This document shows, piece after piece, positions 59,836 through 64,000 of a stretch of 64,000 nt of DNA; the stretch's first letter is position 1, and each line of letters begins with the position of its first letter. Under the pieces are notes generated by a model. The model had not been told where the DNA came from. It worked only from the letters and a program-made list of their open reading frames with translations, and did not search any database. Position numbers and translations under genes: made by a program. This stretch comes from Streptomyces luteolifulvus (lineage in GTDB: Bacteria; Actinomycetota; Actinomycetes; Streptomycetales; Streptomycetaceae), in contig NZ_VZRB01000016.1 of the NCBI RefSeq assembly GCF_008806595.1, positions 124,001 through 188,000 of the forward strand, in the 5' to 3' direction.

Positions 59836-60851
59836 TAGAGCGTGTGCTGGATCTGTTCTCTGACCTGGTCTGTCAGGTTGAACATCAGCATCGGGTCCTC
59901 TGCCGCCTCCGGCGGATACCCGTCCGTGAGGATCGGCTCACCGAACTGGATCGTCCACTTCGTCGGCAGCGGGATCGCGCCCAGCGGGCCCAGCCATGGG
60001 AAGGTCGGCGTGAGCGGGAAGTACGGGAACCCGAGCACCCGCGCCAGCGTCTTGGCGTTGCCGATCATCGGGTAGATCTCCTCCGCCCCGACGATCGAGC
60101 ACGGGATGATCGGCACACCCTGCCGCAGCGCCGTCGAGACAAAGCCGCCGCGCCCGAACCGCTGCAGCTTGTACCGCTCGCTGAACGGCTTGCCGATCCC
60201 CTTGAAGCCCTCCGGCATCACCCCGACCACCTCGCCCTGCCCCAGCAGCCGTTCGGCGTCCTCCGCGCACGCCAGCGTGTGGCCGAGCTTGCGGGCGAGT
60301 TCGTTGATCACCGGCAGCATGAACACCAGGTCCGCCGCGAGCAGCCGGAGATGGCGGTCCGCGGGGTGGTTGTCGTGGACGGCGACCTGCATCATCAGAC
60401 CGTCCAGCGGAAGCGTGCCCGAGTGGTTGGCGACGATCAGGGCGCCGCCGTCCGACGGGATGTTCTCGATGCCCTTCACATCGACCCGGAAGTACTTCTC
60501 GTACACCGGCCGCAGCAGGGACATCAGGACCTGGTCGGTCAGCTCCTCGTCGTAACCGAAGTCGTCGATCTCGTAGTCACCGGTGAGGCGGCGGCGCAGG
60601 AAGCCGAGGCCGCCGGCGATACGCCGCTCCAGTCCGCCCTCGGCCCGCGGCCGCTCGGGCGGCTGTTCCTCGCTGGTCACAGCTACATCATCCTGCGCGC
60701 CCGCCGCCGTGGGCAGAGGCTCGACCTCACGGACCGGCCCGGGTTCCGTGCCCTTGCGCCGGCTCCCCGCGCTCCGGCGCCGCGGCGGCCGCTGCACGGC
60801 GCCTGTGCGGGACCGGTCGTCGTCGAACGGAATGACCTTGGCATCCGCCAT
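59799..60851 (-). CDS. 1-acyl-glycerol-3-phosphate-acyltransferase-like protein
   Basis: 350 residues from the ATG at 60851 (MADAKVIPFDDD). A disordered N-terminus of about 100 residues precedes a PlsC/LPLAT domain: VANHSGTLPLDGLMM (the acyltransferase HxxxxD, read HSGTLPLD), GVMPEGFKGIGKPF (EGxR-type motif variant) and IIPCSIVGAEEIYPM. It probably acylates a lipid intermediate at the membrane. It starts 14 bases after the SDR-fold gene, so the two form an operon. Its 3' end has been partly duplicated downstream. Confidence 0.88.
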   Translation of the reverse strand: MADAKVIPFDDDRSRTGAVQRPPRRRSAGSRRKGTEPGPVREVEPLPTAAGAQDDVAVTSEEQPPERPRAEGGLERRIAGGLGFLRRRLTGDYEIDDFGYDEELTDQVLMSLLRPVYEKYFRVDVKGIENIPSDGGALIVANHSGTLPLDGLMMQVAVHDNHPADRHLRLLAADLVFMLPVINELARKLGHTLACAEDAERLLGQGEVVGVMPEGFKGIGKPFSERYKLQRFGRGGFVSTALRQGVPIIPCSIVGAEEIYPMIGNAKTLARVLGFPYFPLTPTFPWLGPLGAIPLPTKWTIQFGEPILTDGYPPEAAEDPMLMFNLTDQVREQIQHTLYKLLVQRRSVFF

Positions 60852-60865
60852 CGTTGATGCGCTCC

Positions 60866-61927
60866 TCAGTTGGCGCTCTGCGTCGGGGGGTGGCCGCCGC
60901 CCGGGAAGGGCAGCGCGGCGATCCGGTCGACGGCCCCGGCCACGGCCTCGGGCGGCAGGAGTCCGGGGCCGCGGCTGTGCGCGAAGTCCGCGAAGGTCTC
61001 CGGCGTTGTGTACTTCGGCGAGAACCCGAGCGTCTCGCGCATCTGGTCCGTCGCCACGACCCGGCCATTCGTCAGCAGCCGGATCTGCTCGGGCGAGAAG
61101 TCCGTCATACCCAGCGTACGCACCAGCGAGCCGGCCCAGGTGACCGCGGGAAGCAGCAGCGGCACGGTGGGGCGGCCCAGCCGCCTGGAGCACTGGGAGA
61201 GCAGCAGGACGCCGTCACCGGCGATGTTGAACGTGCCGCTGTTGAGCGTGCCGCGCTCCGGTTCGTGCGAGGCGATCCTCAGCACCTCGATCACATCGTC
61301 CTCGTGCACGAACTGCAGCCGAGGGTCGTAGCCGAACACGGTCGGCAGGACGGGCAGCGAGAAGTACGAGGCGAGCGGGGTGTCCGCCGTCGGGCCGAGG
61401 ATGTTGGCGAACCGCAGCACGCACACGGCGACATCGGGCCGCCGGCGCGCGAACCCGCGGACGTATCCCTCGACCTCCACGGTGTCCTTGGCGAAGCCGC
61501 CGCTGGGCAGGGACTTGGGCGGGGTCGTCTCGGTGAAGACGGCGGGGTCACGGGGCGCGGACCCGTACACGTTCGTACTGGACTTCACCACCAGCCGCTT
61601 GACGGCCGGGGACTTCTGACAGGCCCCGAGCAGCTGCATGGTGCCGATGACGTTGGTCTCCTTGACCGTGGTCCGGCTGCCGCTGCCCAGCGCGGTTCCG
61701 GTCACGTCCATGTGGACGACCGTGTCGGCGGCCGTCTCGGCGAGCACCCGTGCGATCGTGGGCTGCCGGATGTCGGCCTGGATGAAGTCGGCGCCGCCCA
61801 GGTGATGCTCGGGCGGAACCGCGTCCACGGCGACGACCCGGTCCACCTGCGGGTCACGCTGGATGCGTCGTACGAACCGGCCCCCCAGCCTGCGGGCCAC
61901 TCCGGTCACGAGCACGACCTTGCCCAA
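60866..61927 (-). CDS. NAD-dependent epimerase/dehydratase-fold protein, catalytic Tyr/Lys missing
   Basis: 353 residues. Extended SDR Rossmann start VVLVTGVARRLGGRFVRRI, central VKSSTNVYGS with the conserved Ser, then SGGFAKDTVEVEGY, where the YxxxK pair is replaced by Phe and Thr. FANILGP and LQFVHEDDVIEVL follow as in active epimerases. The fold is thus intact, but the proton-relay residues are lost, which fits a binding or regulatory role. Upstream partner of the acyltransferase gene, in a conserved neighbourhood near bldN. Confidence 0.85.
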   Translation of the reverse strand: MGKVVLVTGVARRLGGRFVRRIQRDPQVDRVVAVDAVPPEHHLGGADFIQADIRQPTIARVLAETAADTVVHMDVTGTALGSGSRTTVKETNVIGTMQLLGACQKSPAVKRLVVKSSTNVYGSAPRDPAVFTETTPPKSLPSGGFAKDTVEVEGYVRGFARRRPDVAVCVLRFANILGPTADTPLASYFSLPVLPTVFGYDPRLQFVHEDDVIEVLRIASHEPERGTLNSGTFNIAGDGVLLLSQCSRRLGRPTVPLLLPAVTWAGSLVRTLGMTDFSPEQIRLLTNGRVVATDQMRETLGFSPKYTTPETFADFAHSRGPGLLPPEAVAGAVDRIAALPFPGGGHPPTQSAN

Positions 61928-62116
61928 GATCAGCGCCTTCCTTCCAGCCCATCAGGAGTTCGTAGCCTGCCGCGTTCCCCGTGTACCGCCAACTTAGCCG
62001 GTCGATGTTGCGCTGTGATGACCACCCGCTGCACGAAGTGACGACATTCAGCCCCCGACATATGCGGCCCGAACGCGGCCCGGACAGCAACCGCGGACAG
62101 CGGCCCGGATATGCGT

Positions 62117-62149
62117 GTGGCCCCCCACCCGACTTCGGAGGGGGGCCAC
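62117..62149 (-). terminator. Terminator of the bS22 gene
   Basis: GTGGCCCCCC and GGGGGGCCAC pair around 13 bases (ACCCGACTTCGGA), 24 bases after the minus-strand stop. Confidence 0.85.
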
Positions 62150-62172
62150 AGAACACGCTCCTGCTGCGTCGC

Positions 62173-62271
62173 CTACTTCTTGTTGCGACGCTGAACGCGC
62201 GTGCGCTTGAGCAGCTTGCGGTGCTTCTTCTTCGCCATCCGCTTGCGCCGCTTCTTGATAACAGAGCCCAC
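62173..62271 (-). CDS. 30S ribosomal protein bS22
   Basis: 32 residues from a GTG at 62271: MGSVIKKRRKRMAKKKHRKL and LKRTRVQRRNKK. Sixteen of the residues are Lys or Arg or more. It matches the tiny actinobacterial ribosomal protein bS22 (AURKAIP1/COX24-like), which binds 16S rRNA near the decoding region. Its short length means it is easily missed by gene callers. It has its own strong terminator. Confidence 0.92.
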   Translation of the reverse strand: MGSVIKKRRKRMAKKKHRKLLKRTRVQRRNKK

Positions 62272-62428
62272 GACTACCCTCGCTCACTTCTCATCACTCG
62301 GTGTTTGGGCGCCATGGGCCCACACGACCTACGAGGGGCTAGCCTACCCGCCCGAGCGCCCGAGGTCGTAATCGAGGGCGACGGGGGAGACCCGGAACTG
62401 CCCTGAGGGCCTCCCCGACCCGCCGTTG

Positions 62429-62641
62429 TCAGGCAGTTTCCACCCCCACATAGCTCTCGCGGAGGTATTCGTGAACCGCCTGCTCCGGGACACGGAACGA
62501 GCGGCCCACCCGAATCGCGGGCAGATGACCGCTGTGCACCAGCCGGTACACGGTCATCTTCGACACTCGCATCACCGAGGCGACCTCCGCCACGGTAAGG
62601 AACTGAACCTCGTTCAGAGGCCTCTCGCCAGCTGCAGCCAT
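62429..62641 (-). CDS. Excisionase/MerR-type helix-turn-helix protein
   Basis: 70 residues from the ATG at 62641, preceded by AGGTG; a longer reading frame upstream is not protein-like. The protein is a single winged helix: NEVQFLTVAEVASVMRVSKM, TVYRLVHSGHLPAIRVGRSF and RVPEQAVHEYL, the excisionase (AlpA/BldC-like) type. It is related in form to BldC but not identical to the BldC sequence I remember. No phage genes are nearby. Conserved position close to bldN suggests a developmental or housekeeping DNA-binding role. Confidence 0.88.
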   Translation of the reverse strand: MAAAGERPLNEVQFLTVAEVASVMRVSKMTVYRLVHSGHLPAIRVGRSFRVPEQAVHEYLRESYVGVETA

Positions 62642-62770
62642 GACACACCTGAACCTTCCGCACTCGACGGCCACCGGCTTCCCCTTCCGGTGACTCTTCG
62701 TCGCTGCGTGCTCACTCCCCAATGTAGGGGCGGGTGATGCAAGTGGGGAAGAGGTGCACCCATCGGCGGC

Positions 62771-63586
62771 CTACTGTGACAGACACGCTCGATTGAGTAC
62801 GTAGCGGGTCAGCGGCAGGTAGTAATCAGACCGCACGCCGTCATCGAGTGGAACGACCACGGACACGCGCCCCTCGGCCTCCCCCACGAACAGGGCGGGG
62901 TCGTCGGTATCGGCGAGCCCGATCGCCTCGAACCCCAGCTGACCTGCCCCGCAGACCCAGCCATGATCCCCGATCACCAGCTCGGGCAACGGGCCGCCGG
63001 CCTCGGCGGCCGCGGCCAGCACGGTGCGAACCGGGAGCGGCGAGTGCGAGTGCGCGCCGGTCGCACAACCGGGGCCAGGCGGTCCGGGCGGCCGCACGAG
63101 CGCGACTCCTCGTACGTACTCGAGGTTGTACGTACGTAGACCGAACCGGGTCGTTATGTCGACACAGCGACCCTGCGCCGGGGTGAGGACGGTACATCCC
63201 GCCGCCGACAACGCGTCCGCGAGGGCGGCGTAGAAACCGAGCAGCCGGTCGGGGTGCCCGGTGCCCAGGAGCACCGGTGCACGCCGCTCCGCCGCCGCAC
63301 CCAGCCGGTCCGCGAAGGCATCGAGCGCGGCCATGGTCCGGCCCGGGTCAATCACATCCTGCCCGGAGACGCATCGAGGATCGGCCGAAACACCACACCT
63401 GTCCGCCATCAAACCGATCAAATCCGGCTGCCGCCATGTCCGTTCGGGATCGATTCCGATCAGTACGCGCGGGTCCCGAGCAGCGAACAACCGATAACTC
63501 CGCAGACTCGCCTCCCGGGAGGTCGCCACGTTCCCGGCAATCCGGGCGGCCACGAGATACGCACGCAGCACCGAGGAACTCAACAC
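62771..63586 (-). CDS. Conserved actinobacterial protein annotated as a phosphatase
   Basis: 271 residues. Conserved segments: REASLRSYRLFAARDPRVLI, LLGTGHPDRLLGFYAALADAL, YNLEYVRGVALV, LVIGDHGWVCGAGQLGFEAIGLADTDDPALFVGEAEG in parts, and VPLDDGVRSDYYLPLTRYVL. Homologues are commonly named phosphatase, but I see no HAD, PTP or histidine-acid motif, so the activity is unproven. No signal peptide or membrane segment. Confidence 0.7.
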   Translation of the reverse strand: MLSSSVLRAYLVAARIAGNVATSREASLRSYRLFAARDPRVLIGIDPERTWRQPDLIGLMADRCGVSADPRCVSGQDVIDPGRTMAALDAFADRLGAAAERRAPVLLGTGHPDRLLGFYAALADALSAAGCTVLTPAQGRCVDITTRFGLRTYNLEYVRGVALVRPPGPPGPGCATGAHSHSPLPVRTVLAAAAEAGGPLPELVIGDHGWVCGAGQLGFEAIGLADTDDPALFVGEAEGRVSVVVPLDDGVRSDYYLPLTRYVLNRACLSQ

Positions 63587-63667
63587 GTGAGCGATGGTGA
63601 CGGACCGGAGGCGAGGAGGTGAGGGAACCCGGGGAAGACCGCACAGTTGGCGTAACGCCTGGCCTAC

Positions 63668-63737
63668 TCAGCCCGTCCGGCGTTTGAGGACGAGGCCGTT
63701 CAGGCCGAAAGGGGGGTCTGGGGGCGCAGCCCCGGGG
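63668..63737 (-). repeat. Widespread Streptomyces intergenic repeat (GTCCGGCGTTTGAGGAC type)
   Basis: Contains GTCC-GGCGTTTGA-GGAC, then GGCC-GTTCA-GGCC, then the palindromic GGGGGCGCAGCCCC. These foldable blocks in this order are, to my knowledge, found in many copies between genes across Streptomyces. Function unproven; it may act as a terminator or stability element. Confidence 0.8.
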
Positions 63738-63786
63738 AGGGGACTTGTAAGGGCGGCGGGGCGATAACCCAAGGCCTCAGCCCCGC

Positions 63787-64000
63787 CTACGCCAACAGCC
63801 CCCGCAACGGAAACACCGCCCGCCGAACGGCCAGCACCGCCTGATCCAACCGATCCGCAGGGTCGTACCCGTCCTCCCACGACGCCCAGGACACCGGCCA
63901 CCGCCCATCAGTCATCCGCAGCGGCGCCAACTGCCGCGTACGAGCAAATACTTCCTGCCGCCAACTCTCAGGAATCACCGTCTCCGGCCCCACCGCCCGC
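63787..64000 (-). CDS. Hypothetical protein, C-terminal part (partial)
   Basis: The frame is open to the edge of the window and ends at 63787. The visible 70 residues read PETVIPESWRQEVFARTRQL, then RMTDGRWPVSWASWEDGYDP, then DQAVLAVRRAVFPLRGLLA. A GTG at 63993 has no ribosome site, so the true start is probably outside. No family recognised. Confidence 0.45.
   Translation of the reverse strand, partial: RAVGPETVIPESWRQEVFARTRQLAPLRMTDGRWPVSWASWEDGYDPADRLDQAVLAVRRAVFPLRGLLA

Noticed and set aside
62429..62641. Calling the small helix-turn-helix gene bldC
   Set aside because: It shares the fold but not the characteristic BldC sequence.
62429..62641. Excisionase of an integrated element
   Set aside because: No integrase, tRNA attachment site or phage genes nearby; the position is within conserved chromosomal genes.
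1..64000. tRNA or rRNA genes
   Set aside because: No T-loop motif with matching acceptor and anticodon stems, and no rRNA-like conserved blocks, were found by eye.

Overview
The window is chromosomal DNA of a Streptomyces species. The evidence is the very high G+C content, third-position G/C in every gene, many GTG starts, four-base ATGA/GTGA overlaps, and marker genes: bldN with its anti-sigma gene rsbN, the rex-hemACD operon, an XRE/DUF397 pair, DUF3558 and DUF2637 proteins, and the ribosomal protein bS22. No rRNA, tRNA, CRISPR array, intact insertion sequence or prophage was seen.

Layout. 0-2.7 kb: the end of a STAND-like ATPase gene, translationally coupled to a membrane-anchored periplasmic-binding-like protein. 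3.2-7.5 kb (minus strand): a complete system II cytochrome c maturation operon, resA-ccdA-resB-ccsB. 7.6-11 kb: a secreted polysaccharide-deacetylase-like lipoprotein, a histidine phosphatase and hemL. 11.3-13 kb: lineage-specific small genes and two truncated gene remnants that meet at about 12.84 kb, possibly a rearrangement scar. 13-14.4 kb: gdhA, with a 22-bp-period repeat array upstream.

14.6-27.2 kb: two adjacent, related sugar-uptake loci. Each has a LacI-type regulator, a lipoprotein binding protein and two permeases. One carries a GH13 alpha-glucosidase, the other a GH32-like enzyme. Neither carries an ABC ATPase, so both probably borrow a shared one encoded elsewhere. 27.1-33.7 kb: an MprAB-like two-component system, AraC- and MarR-type regulators, small membrane and secreted proteins, an NTF2-like protein and a short-chain dehydrogenase. 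33.7-38.3 kb: RtcB, two tandem lipoproteins and a DUF2637 membrane protein preceded by a perfect 16-bp palindrome. 38.3-42 kb: lysS and argS, divergently transcribed. 42-44.3 kb: an anti-sigma-like ATPase, an XRE regulator, DUF397 and DUF4253 proteins around a symmetrical operator-like inverted repeat. 44.3-50 kb: an aminotransferase, hemB, a berberine-bridge-like FAD oxidoreductase, a double-ABM-domain membrane protein and a nucleoside deaminase.

50.1-55.4 kb: the rex-hemA-hemC-hemD operon, with overlapping reading frames and a Rex-type operator upstream. With hemL and hemB, the window encodes every step from glutamyl-tRNA to uroporphyrinogen III, next to the cytochrome c maturation genes. 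55.6-59.5 kb: a glutaredoxin-like protein, a HAD phosphatase, bldN, and rsbN with a probable sigma-BldN promoter. 59.5-64 kb: an acyltransferase with a duplicated 3' end, an SDR-fold protein lacking the catalytic Tyr/Lys pair, bS22, a small excisionase-type DNA-binding protein, a conserved phosphatase-annotated protein, a widespread Streptomyces intergenic repeat, and a partial gene at the edge.
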